A stretch of 64,000 nt of DNA, from positions 4,078,501-4,142,500 of the forward strand of contig NZ_CP023278.1 of assembly GCF_002896875.1 (NCBI RefSeq), given 5' to 3'. The DNA is from Nostoc sp. CENA543 (GTDB lineage Bacteria; Cyanobacteriota; Cyanobacteriia; Cyanobacteriales; Nostocaceae). The notes beneath the pieces are model-generated. The model had not been told where the DNA came from. It did no database searches and saw nothing but the letters and a program-made list of their open reading frames with translations. Shown piece by piece: positions 10,441-19,200 of this stretch (position 1 is the first letter of the stretch; the number at the start of each line of letters is the position of its first letter). The translations under genes and the position numbers were made by a program.

Positions 10441-10527
10441 GTAGTTAAAGGTTTGTAGAGAGAACTAAAGTTCTCTCTTAAGAGACGCTCCGCGAACAAA
10501 TAAGGACTAAATTCCTTACTACGAACT
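10441..10527. repeat. GTAGT...ACTAC palindromic repeat, family of three
   Basis: Between kdpC and kdpD lie two inner hairpins, AGAGAACT/AGTTCTCT and AAGGACTAAATTCCTT, flanked by GTAGT and ACTAC. Similar arrangements occur at 27126-27172 and 62877-62922, both also between genes. Confidence 0.6.
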
Positions 10528-10569
10528 TAATTATAGTATTTTTGCATTGCTTAACATAGTTTGTTTTTT

Positions 10570-10638
10570 AACCAATATACTGATAGGAAATTCTTAGGTA
10601 TTTTTGGCAAAATTGAAATCAGCTTCCTCAAGCTAAAC
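10570..10638 (+). pseudogene. Relic of the kdpC 3' end, upstream of kdpD
   Basis: In the frame that runs into kdpD, the DNA reads NQYTDRKFLGIFGKIEISFLKLN. This lines up with NQNTDGRFLGIFGEPGVNVLKLN, the last part of kdpC 220 bp upstream. It is 14 of 23 identical with no gaps, too good for chance in this place. I read it as the remnant of a tandem duplication of kdpC, now untranslated leader or spurious N-terminus for kdpD. Confidence 0.7.
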
Positions 10639-10695
10639 CCAACACAAAATTCTTTTTGCAAGAAATCATTAAAAGCCTGGAAGAATAACCTATTC

Positions 10696-11817
10696 ATGTC
10701 CCATAACTCGACAATTTCTCCTGACAGTTCCTACATTCGTCCTTACCGACGTGGAAAGCATAAAATTTTCATCGGGATGGCTCCTGGTGTCGGCAAAACT
10801 TACAAAATGCTGGAAGAAGCACATCAGCTGAAACAAGACGGTATTGATGTTGTAATTGGCATTTTGGAAACTCATGGACGCAAAGAAACCGCAGAAAAAG
10901 CAACAGGGCTAGAGGTGATTCCTAGAAAAGTCACCATCCGCGAAAATATTACTTTGCAGGAAATGGACACAGATGCAATATTAGAGCGTTCCCCCCAACT
11001 TGTGTTAGTTGATGAACTTGCTCATACTAATGTGCCTGGTTCACGACGAGAAAAACGATACCAAGATGTAGAAGTGATTTTAGCCGCCGGCATTGATGTC
11101 TACTCCACTGTCAACATTCAGCATTTAGAAAGTTTGAACGACTTAGTTGCGAGAATTACAGGCATTGTAGTGCGAGAACGTATTCCAGACCGCCTCCTAG
11201 ATGAAGCTGATGCTGTCGTAGTCATTGATGTGACTCCAGAAACTCTAGAAGACCGCTTGCAAGAGGGTAAAATTTATGCACCTGAGAAAATCGAGCAGTC
11301 CCTGAAAAACTTTTTTCAACGTCGCAACCTAATTGCTTTGCGAGAGTTGGCTTTGCGGGAAGTAGCGGATACAGTTGAGGAGGAAGCAAATACTTCTACC
11401 TCACAAGGACAAAGCTGTAATATTCATGAACGAGTTTTAGTTTGTGTGTCTACCTACCCTAACTCGGTGCAATTGCTCCGTCGCGGCGCACGCATCGCCA
11501 ATTATATGAATGCGCGACTTTATGGCGTTTTTGTAGCAGATCCTGAGCGATTCCTCACCAAAAAAGAAAGTGTCCATATTGATACCTGTGAGAAGTTATG
11601 TAAAGAATTTGGTGGGGAATTTTTATACGTCAAGAGTCAAAATGTTGCTCAAGAAATTGCTCAAGTTGCAGCTAAGTATCACATCACTCAAATTGTTATT
11701 GGGGAAAGCCAACAGCCTCGATGGAAAAGATGGTTTAAAGGCTCTTTTACACAGAGATTAGTAGACCTAATTCGATATCAAAACATTGATTTACATATTA
11801 TCGCTACCGAACAATGA
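10696..11817 (+). CDS. kdpD: Truncated KdpD (N-terminal sensor part only)
   Basis: A 373-aa protein from the ATG of MSHNSTISPDSS. Residues about 20-230 form the KdpD domain with Walker A GMAPGVGKT and the segment LVLVDELAHTNVPGSRREKRYQDV. Residues about 245-370 form a universal-stress-like domain (ERVLVCVSTYPNSVQLLRRG...IVIGESQQPRWKRWFKGS). The four membrane helices, GAF, HisKA and ATPase domains of the roughly 890-aa enterobacterial KdpD are absent, so it cannot be a kinase by itself. Short KdpD proteins of this kind are known in Anabaena kdp operons. An upstream in-frame start would add 45 residues, 23 of which are a relic of kdpC, so I reject it. No kdpE is present. Confidence 0.9.
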   Translation: MSHNSTISPDSSYIRPYRRGKHKIFIGMAPGVGKTYKMLEEAHQLKQDGIDVVIGILETHGRKETAEKATGLEVIPRKVTIRENITLQEMDTDAILERSPQLVLVDELAHTNVPGSRREKRYQDVEVILAAGIDVYSTVNIQHLESLNDLVARITGIVVRERIPDRLLDEADAVVVIDVTPETLEDRLQEGKIYAPEKIEQSLKNFFQRRNLIALRELALREVADTVEEEANTSTSQGQSCNIHERVLVCVSTYPNSVQLLRRGARIANYMNARLYGVFVADPERFLTKKESVHIDTCEKLCKEFGGEFLYVKSQNVAQEIAQVAAKYHITQIVIGESQQPRWKRWFKGSFTQRLVDLIRYQNIDLHIIATEQ

Positions 11818-11824
11818 TAGGTAA

Positions 11825-11923
11825 TACCAATTTTGGATTTTGGATTTTGGATTTTGGATTAAAAGCCTGGATTCTTAGGCTATTCCAGAATCTCGAAACA
11901 ATACTACCTATCCCAATTTGGTA
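11825..11923. mobile_element. MITE-like element, family B copy 1
   Basis: The ends are inverted (GGTAATACCAA / TTGGTATTACC when 5 flanking bases are counted). The interior holds the run TTTTGGATTTTGGA and the core ATTCCAGAATCTCGAAACAA. Copy 2 at 44696-44770 shares the interior almost base for base. The element begins 7 bases after the kdpD stop. Flanking triplets are TAA and TTA, both of the TNA type but not identical. It encodes no protein. Confidence 0.75.
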
Positions 11924-11937
11924 TTACCTATTAACTA

Positions 11938-14900
11938 TTATTTACTTGCCAGATGTTGATACATTTGCCAACGGGCATCAACTTCAGCTTGTGCTTGTGC
12001 TAGGAGTTGTTTAGCTAACTCTGGTTTACTCTTGGTGAGCATTTTGAAGCGATTTTCTTGATACATGGATTGCTCTACTGTTTGCGTAGGCGATCGCATA
12101 TCTAACTGTAAGGGATTTTTGCCCTGTTCTCGCAACAATGGATTGTGGCGATACAGTAACCAGCGTCCTGAGTCTACTAGGGCTTTTTGATGATTCATCC
12201 CCGTAGTCATGTTAATACCGTGGGCGATGCAATGGCTATAAGCAATAATGAGCGATGGCCCGTCAAAAGCTTCGGCTTCTAAGAAGGCTTTGAGGGTTTG
12301 GTCATCTTTCGCGCCTAACGCCACACTCGCCACGTAAACATTACCGTAATTCATCGCCATTAAACCTAAGTCTTTTTTTGGTGCTGGCTTACCACTGGCG
12401 GCGAATTTGGCGACGGCGGCGCGGGGTGTGGCTTTGGAAGATTGTCCGCCGGTGTTGGAATACACTTCTGTATCCATAACTAAGATATTCACATTGCGAC
12501 CACTGGCTAAAACGTGGTCAATACCGTGAAAATCTATATCATAAGCCCAACCATCACCACCGATAATCCAAACGCTTTTCTTGACTAAGTAATCAGCTAA
12601 CGATTTGAGGATGTAGATTTTGGATTTGACGTTGGAGTCATGAGTCTGAATTTGGTCTAACTTTTGCTTTAACAAGCTTACCCGTTCCCGTTGTTCCCAA
12701 ATATCAGCTTCGGTTTTTTGTTCGGCAGTAAGGAGGGAATTAACTAAATTATCTCCTAACTCACTGCTGAACTGTTGTAATAGTTCCGCCGCAAATTCCG
12801 CTTGCTTATCGATGGAGAGACGATAACCAAAACCAAATTCGGCGTTATCTTCAAATAAACTATTTGACCATGCGGGGCCTCTACCATCGGCGTTTTTCGT
12901 CCAAGGTGTGGTGGGGAGATTTCCACCGTAAATTGAGGAACAACCTGTGGCGTTGGCAATAACTGCGCGATCGCCAAACAGTTGTGTTAATAATTTTAGA
13001 TATGGTGTCTCACCACAACCAGCACAAGCACCGGAAAATTCAAACAATGGTTCTTGCAGTTGTTGTTGACGAATTTGGTTGAGTTTGAGTTGTCGGCGGT
13101 CAGGGTTGGGTAAACTCAAGAAGAAATCCCAATTTGCTTTTTCTTGCTCCCTTAAAGGTAGTTGCTGCGCCATGTTAATCGCCTTTAAGGATGGCTCAGA
13201 TTTATTTTTGGCTGGGCAGACATTTACACAAATAGCGCAGCCTGTGCAGTCTTCTGGGGCTACCTGGATGGTAAATTTTTGGTTGGCGAAGTCCTTATCT
13301 TTGGCGTTGACTGATTTGAAAGTAGAGGGCGCATTGACTAATTCACTCGGTTGATAAACCTTAGAACGAATTGAGCCGTGGGGACAAACCATGACGCATT
13401 TACTACACTGAACGCAGACATCGGCATCCCATACGGGTATTTCTTGCGCCACGTTGCGTTTTTCCCATTTCGCTGTACCTGTGGGAAATGTCCCATCTGG
13501 TGGTAGTGTACTGACAGGTAAGTCATCACCTTGCCACACCATAATTTTACCCAGAACTTCCTGAACAAATGCCGGGACGCTGCTGGGAAAAGGGTTTTGG
13601 GTAGATGCTTCTACATCTATCCATTTGCCTTTTTCCTCTAGGGGAATTGTTACCTGATGTAAATTATCTAGGGTTTGGTCTACAGCTTGCAGGTTCATGC
13701 GGACAACTTCCGCACCTTTTTTACCGTAAGTCTTTTCAATTGCTTGTTTAATTTTGGCGATCGCTTGTTCTTGTGGCAATACCCCCGCCAAGGCAAAGAA
13801 GCACACCTGCATAATAGTATTGATTCTGCCACCCATGCCACTATTACGGGCGACTTGGTTGGCGTTGATGACGTAAAGTTGCAGTTGCTTGTCTAAAATT
13901 TGTTGCTTGACTTTCAGGGGGAGATGTTGCCAGACTTTATCTGCATCGTGGGGACTATTAATTAAAATTGTTGCCCCAGTCGCCGCCGCTTTTAATACAT
14001 CTATGCGTTCCAAAAATCCCCAGTGATGACAACCGATAAAGTTAGCTTGGTCGATGAGGTAGGTAGAACGTATGGGTTGAGAACCGAAACGCAAGTGAGA
14101 AACAGTCATTGAGCCGGATTTTTTGGAATCATAGACAAAATAGCCTTGGGCGTAGTTGTCTGTTCCTTCCCCGATAATCTTAATTGAGTTTTTGTTAGCC
14201 CCGACTGTCCCATCAGAACCCAACCCATAGAACATCGCCCGCACCACGTTATCAGGTTCGGTGGAGAAGTTGGGGTCAAAGTTTAAGGATGTGTGGGTAA
14301 CATCATCATTAATCCCGATAGTAAAGTGATTTTTCGGCGTAACTTGAGCTAAGTTATCAAATACAGCCTTTACCATCGCCGGAGTAAATTCTTTCGACGA
14401 AAGCCCATATCTTCCCCCAACAACTTTGGGAGTGGTGGTAGTATTTTCCTCCCCTACACCCCTACACCCCTGTACCCCTACACCCCATCCTTCATGAATA
14501 GCGGTGACGACATCTAAATATAACGGTTCGCCTGCGCTTCCTGGTTCTTTGCTGCGGTCGAGGACGGCGATCGCTTTTACACTATTAGGTAAAGCCTGGA
14601 TAAATCTCTCTACATCAAAGGGGCGATACAGTCTAACCTTAAGGACACCAACTTTTTCACCCCTGGCATTCAGATAATCTACGGTTTCATGGACTGTTTC
14701 ACAACCAGAACCCATAATGACAATCACACGCTCGGCATCACTCGCGCCGTGATACTCATAAAGCTTGTAAAATCTACCTGTGCGTTCCCCGAATTTATCC
14801 ATAATTCCTTGGACAATTTCAGGACAGGCGTTGTAATAGGGGTTTGCGCCTTCACGGGCTTGGAAGTAGACATCAGGGTTTTGGGCAGTACCTCGTAGTA

Positions 14901-15540
14901 ATGGACTTTCTGGAGTCAAGGCGCGGGCGCGATGGGCGAAAATTTTATCTTCATTAATGAGCGATCGCAAATCATTATCTGACAATAACTCCACTTTCTG
15001 CACTTCATGGGAGGTGCGGAAACCATCAAAGAAGTGTAAAAAGGAAACTCGTGCTTCTAAGGTAGCTGCATGGGCTATCAATGCAAAATCGTGACTTTCC
15101 TGCACGGAAGCTGAACAAAGCAATGCAAAACCAGTACCACGGGCTGCCATGACATCGCTATGATCACCGAAAATAGATAGTGCATGGGTAGCCAAAGACC
15201 TAGCCGCAACGTGAACTACAGTGCTAGTTAATTCCCCCGCAATTTTGTAGAGGTTGGGAATCATTAATAACAGTCCTTGGGAAGCGGTGAAGGTGGTACT
15301 CAAAGCACCTGTTTGCAGCGCGCCATGTACAGCAGCAGCCGCACCGCCTTCACTTTGCATCTGCACCACATTAGGAACAGTCCCCCATAAATTTGCACGA
15401 CCTTCCGCCATCCAAGCATCCGCCCATTCACCCATTGCCGAGGAGGGTGTAATGGGGTAAATTGCGACTACTTCATTTAATTTGTAGGCTACACGGGCAA
15501 CAGCTTCATTACCGTCAATCGTAGCAAAGGTTTTATTCAT
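11938..15540 (-). CDS. nifJ: Pyruvate:ferredoxin/flavodoxin oxidoreductase NifJ
   Basis: A 1200-aa single-chain pyruvate:flavodoxin oxidoreductase, which decarboxylates pyruvate to acetyl-CoA and passes electrons to flavodoxin or ferredoxin, feeding nitrogenase or fermentation. The N-terminal pyruvate domain reads ATIDGNEAVARVAYKLNEVVAIYPITPSS. Two 4Fe-4S motifs (CVQCSKCVMVCP near 712, CTGCAICVNVCP near 767) are followed by CAGCGETPY near 837 and the thiamine-PP motif GDGWAYDIDFHGIDH near 990. ATG 15540 is used rather than a start 7 codons upstream because MNKTFATIDGNEA is the family N-terminus. An odd insert near residues 352-363 (GVGVQGCRGVGE) is encoded by a tandem octamer repeat. Neighbours give no nif context. 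Confidence 0.96.
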   Translation of the reverse strand: MNKTFATIDGNEAVARVAYKLNEVVAIYPITPSSAMGEWADAWMAEGRANLWGTVPNVVQMQSEGGAAAAVHGALQTGALSTTFTASQGLLLMIPNLYKIAGELTSTVVHVAARSLATHALSIFGDHSDVMAARGTGFALLCSASVQESHDFALIAHAATLEARVSFLHFFDGFRTSHEVQKVELLSDNDLRSLINEDKIFAHRARALTPESPLLRGTAQNPDVYFQAREGANPYYNACPEIVQGIMDKFGERTGRFYKLYEYHGASDAERVIVIMGSGCETVHETVDYLNARGEKVGVLKVRLYRPFDVERFIQALPNSVKAIAVLDRSKEPGSAGEPLYLDVVTAIHEGWGVGVQGCRGVGEENTTTTPKVVGGRYGLSSKEFTPAMVKAVFDNLAQVTPKNHFTIGINDDVTHTSLNFDPNFSTEPDNVVRAMFYGLGSDGTVGANKNSIKIIGEGTDNYAQGYFVYDSKKSGSMTVSHLRFGSQPIRSTYLIDQANFIGCHHWGFLERIDVLKAAATGATILINSPHDADKVWQHLPLKVKQQILDKQLQLYVINANQVARNSGMGGRINTIMQVCFFALAGVLPQEQAIAKIKQAIEKTYGKKGAEVVRMNLQAVDQTLDNLHQVTIPLEEKGKWIDVEASTQNPFPSSVPAFVQEVLGKIMVWQGDDLPVSTLPPDGTFPTGTAKWEKRNVAQEIPVWDADVCVQCSKCVMVCPHGSIRSKVYQPSELVNAPSTFKSVNAKDKDFANQKFTIQVAPEDCTGCAICVNVCPAKNKSEPSLKAINMAQQLPLREQEKANWDFFLSLPNPDRRQLKLNQIRQQQLQEPLFEFSGACAGCGETPYLKLLTQLFGDRAVIANATGCSSIYGGNLPTTPWTKNADGRGPAWSNSLFEDNAEFGFGYRLSIDKQAEFAAELLQQFSSELGDNLVNSLLTAEQKTEADIWEQRERVSLLKQKLDQIQTHDSNVKSKIYILKSLADYLVKKSVWIIGGDGWAYDIDFHGIDHVLASGRNVNILVMDTEVYSNTGGQSSKATPRAAVAKFAASGKPAPKKDLGLMAMNYGNVYVASVALGAKDDQTLKAFLEAEAFDGPSLIIAYSHCIAHGINMTTGMNHQKALVDSGRWLLYRHNPLLREQGKNPLQLDMRSPTQTVEQSMYQENRFKMLTKSKPELAKQLLAQAQAEVDARWQMYQHLASK
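14451..14486. repeat. CCCCTACA octamer repeat inside nifJ
   Basis: About 4.5 tandem units of CCCCTACA, one varied to CCCCTGTA, keep the reading frame and add roughly 12 residues between EPLYLDVVTAIHEG and the VVGGRYGLSSKEF motif. The unit is the complement of the intergenic repeat at 9317-9353. Confidence 0.85.
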
Positions 15541-16242
15541 TAATCTGTCTCCCTGTCTCAACTTTTCTTGGTGGTTAATTTGGATGCAGAGAACCCATAA
15601 ATAGAAGCATCAAAAATAGCCAGAGCCAGGAAGCTAGCAATTTTATGTACGATTTGGCCGTAGAAAATTAAACATTGACCCTAAGAATTATGCTTAACTA
15701 TATAAATATGAGATGTGGCTAGTGGCTATTAATTTATTTGACAAAATACTTCGCAAACTATTATCTCATTTACAAAAATATATTTATTCACAAATATTAG
15801 TAGTGTACTCAACATCTAGAAATCAAGATTAATAAGGCTTTCAGGCTGATAATGATTGAGTGTAGGGTACAGGTTCGGGATAGCATCAAAAAAAGCTCAC
15901 ACTAAGACATCAATAAAAATCTGTTTTAGATATAGAAATATCTCAATATGAGAGGATATGTAATCAAGTCAGCAAACTCACAATAATGTATTCTGTGAGT
16001 AGCAAAAACGCTGATGTAGACAGCTTGACGAAAGCAATAAATTTATTTTAATCAAAGAATTTAACACTAGAATAATGATAAGTATGATCATGAATAATAT
16101 TACAGTATAGATAATGCACAGTAGAACGCCTCAGTTCATCTATTCTTGATATTATTTAACACCCAAAGTTGTTAGATTATTGATACATTTGGGCATTGTA
16201 ATAATAGAAATAATTCGCCCAAGTGTATCAGTCATCGAGCTT
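15541..16242. other. Divergent AT-rich spacer between nifJ and the HstK-type kinase
   Basis: This 0.7 kb has no open frame of note and no recognisable RNA gene. It must contain the promoters of two divergent genes, but I could not pick a clear -10/-35 pair or NtcA site with confidence. Confidence 0.5.
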
Positions 16243-19200
16243 ATGACACCACAAGCAGCAAAATTCCCGGAAATTTCTGGCTACACAATCACAGAACAAA
16301 TTTACCGGGGGTCACGTACTGCCGTGTATAGAGCCATACGAGAAAGTCAGAAATTGCCAGTCGTAATTAAGGTGCTGCAACAAGAATACCCCACATTTGG
16401 CGAATTAGTACAATTTCGCAACCAATACGCGATCGCCAAAAATCTACCAATCACAGGCATCATCCCACCCCTAAGTCTAGAACCCTATGGCAACAGCTAC
16501 GCCCTGATCATGGCAGACTGGGGAGGAATATCCCTAGAAACATACATCCAGCAACAATCCCTAGACCTCACAGACACTTTAGCCATCGCCATCCAACTAG
16601 CAGAGATTCTCCACCAACTACACCAACATCGAGTCATCCACAAAGACATTAAACCCGCCAACATCCTCATACATCCCCAATCAAAACAAATTAAACTCAT
16701 AGACTTAAGCATCGCCACCCTACTGCCCAAAGAAACCCCCCAAATCCAAAACCCCAGCACCCTAGAAGGCACCCTAGCCTACCTCGCCCCCGAACAAACC
16801 GGACGCATGAATCGCGGTATCGATTACCGCAGCGACTTTTATGCCCTAGGCATCACCCTGTATCAACTGCTCACAAGTCGCCTACCCTTCCTCGCAGACG
16901 ACCCCCTAGAATTAGTCCACTGTCACATCGCTAAAATTGCCACACCCGTCCATCAACTCAATCCCCACATCCCAGAAATCCTAGGGGCAATCGTCGCCAA
17001 ACTCATGGCTAAAAACGCCGAAGACCGTTACCAAAGTGCCTTGGGACTCCAGCATGACTTAGAGGTATGTTACAGCCAGTGGCAACAAACACGGTCAATT
17101 GCCCCATTCGACTTAGGACAAAGAGACTTATGCGATCGCTTCCTCATCCCCGAACAACTCTACGGCAGAGAAACCGAAGTCCAGTTACTACTGGAAGCTT
17201 TTGCACGAGTCGCCCAAGGCACATCAGAAATGATGCTAGTAGCGGGATTTTCCGGCATCGGTAAAACAGCCGTAGTCAACGAAGTACAGAAGCCGATTGT
17301 CAAACAACGGGGTTACTTCATCAAAGGCAAATTTGACCAATTTAATCGCAACATTCCCTTCTCAGCCTTTGTGCAAGGCTTCCGAGACTTAGTTGGGCAA
17401 CTGTTAAGCGAAAGCGATACCCAATTGCAACACTGGAAACATCAGATTCTCGCCGCACTGGGAGAAAATGCCCAAGTGATTGTAGAACTGATTCCCGAAC
17501 TAGAAAGAATTATTGGCAGACAACCCCCAGCACCAGAACTATCAGGCACCGCCGCCCAAAATCGGTTTAACTTGTTGTTTCACAGGTTTATGCAAGTCTT
17601 TACCGCCCCGGCACATCCGTTAGTGATGTTTGTCGATGATTTGCAATGGGCAGATTCCGCTTCCTTGAATTTGATTCAGGTATTAATGTCGGAGTCGCAA
17701 ACGGGCTGTTTATTACTGTTAGGGGCATATCGGGATAATGAGGTGTTTGCCGCCCATCCGTTGATGTTGACTCTAAGTGGGATGGAAAAGGCAGGGGCAA
17801 AAATCCACACCATGACTCTACAACCACTGAGTTTTAGCAGTCTCAATCACCTGATTGCCGATACTCTTCATGCTCCCACATCTGTGGTGCAACCACTGAC
17901 CCAACTGGTGATGCAGAAAACCCAGGGGAATCCCTTCTTTGCTACCCAATTTCTCCAGGCATTACATCAAGACCAGTTAATTCACTTTGACGCGAATGCC
18001 GGGTATTGGCAGTGTGATATTGTGCAGGTGCAAGATGCGGCTTTGACTGATGATGTGGTGGAATTGATGGCGCAGCAGTTGCAAAAGTTGCCAGCCACTA
18101 CTCAGGGGATTTTAAGATTGGCGGCTTGTATGGGCGCGCAGTTTGATTTAACTACATTGGCGATCGTTTCTCGGCAATCCCCGGCCGAGGTGGCGACACA
18201 ACTTTGGCAAGCCTTACAGGCGGGGTTGATTCTGCCCCATAGCGATTTGTACAAATTTTATTTATCTCCCACGCCAGCAACGTCCCATACTCTACAGGAA
18301 AACTGCAATTATCGCTTTCTCCATGACCGTGTCCAGCAGGCTGCTTATTCTTTGATTCCACAAGCTCTTAAACAGATTACTCACCTGAAAATCGGCAAAT
18401 TGTTATTAGAAAATAGTAATACATCTTTCCAAGATAGTCATTTATTTGAAATTGTTCATCAGTTAAATTGTGGTAGTTCACTGATTACGGAATTAGAACA
18501 ACGTTATCAATATGCCCAATTAAATTTACAAGCAGCTTGCAAGGCTAAAAACTCGACTGCATATAATGCAGCTTTAAATTATTTGGAGCAGGGAATGCAA
18601 TTTCTGCCGATGGATAGCTGGGATAAAAATTATTATTTGACACGTTGTATATACGAATCGGCAGCAGAAGTGGCATTACTTAGCTGTGATTTTGCAAAGA
18701 TGGAATCTTTAATTGCGATAGTTATAAAAAACACACATGACCTGTTGGAACAAGTCAAAGTTTATGAAATCAAGCTGCAAGCTTATCAATTGCAAAATCA
18801 GCAGATGCAGGCGATTAAAATTGGACGGGAAATCCTGCAAAAGCTAGGAGTGATACTGCCAGAATCTCTGACAATCTCAGATATCCAACAACGGGTACAA
18901 CACACACTAAATCAGCTATCAAACTACACTACAGAAGACTTAATTAATTTACCCACCATCCAGAATGCGACTGCGATGGCGGCAGCGCGAATCATGACGA
19001 GTTTAGTTCCCTCGATTCATCAGGCTCATCCCCTTTTATTTCCAATTGTTGCCTGCGAAGAAGTTAATCTATCCCTACAATACGGAAACTCGCTTTTCTC
19101 TGCACCGGGCTATGCAGATTTTGGTATTATTGTTAGCTCTGTCTTATATCAAATAGAAACAGGTTATCGTTTTGGACAGCTGGCACTCCGGTTGATGGAG

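Noticed and set aside
11938-15540. A nitrogen-fixation gene cluster around nifJ
   Set aside because: No other nif gene lies in the window. NifJ also serves fermentation and iron-poor growth.
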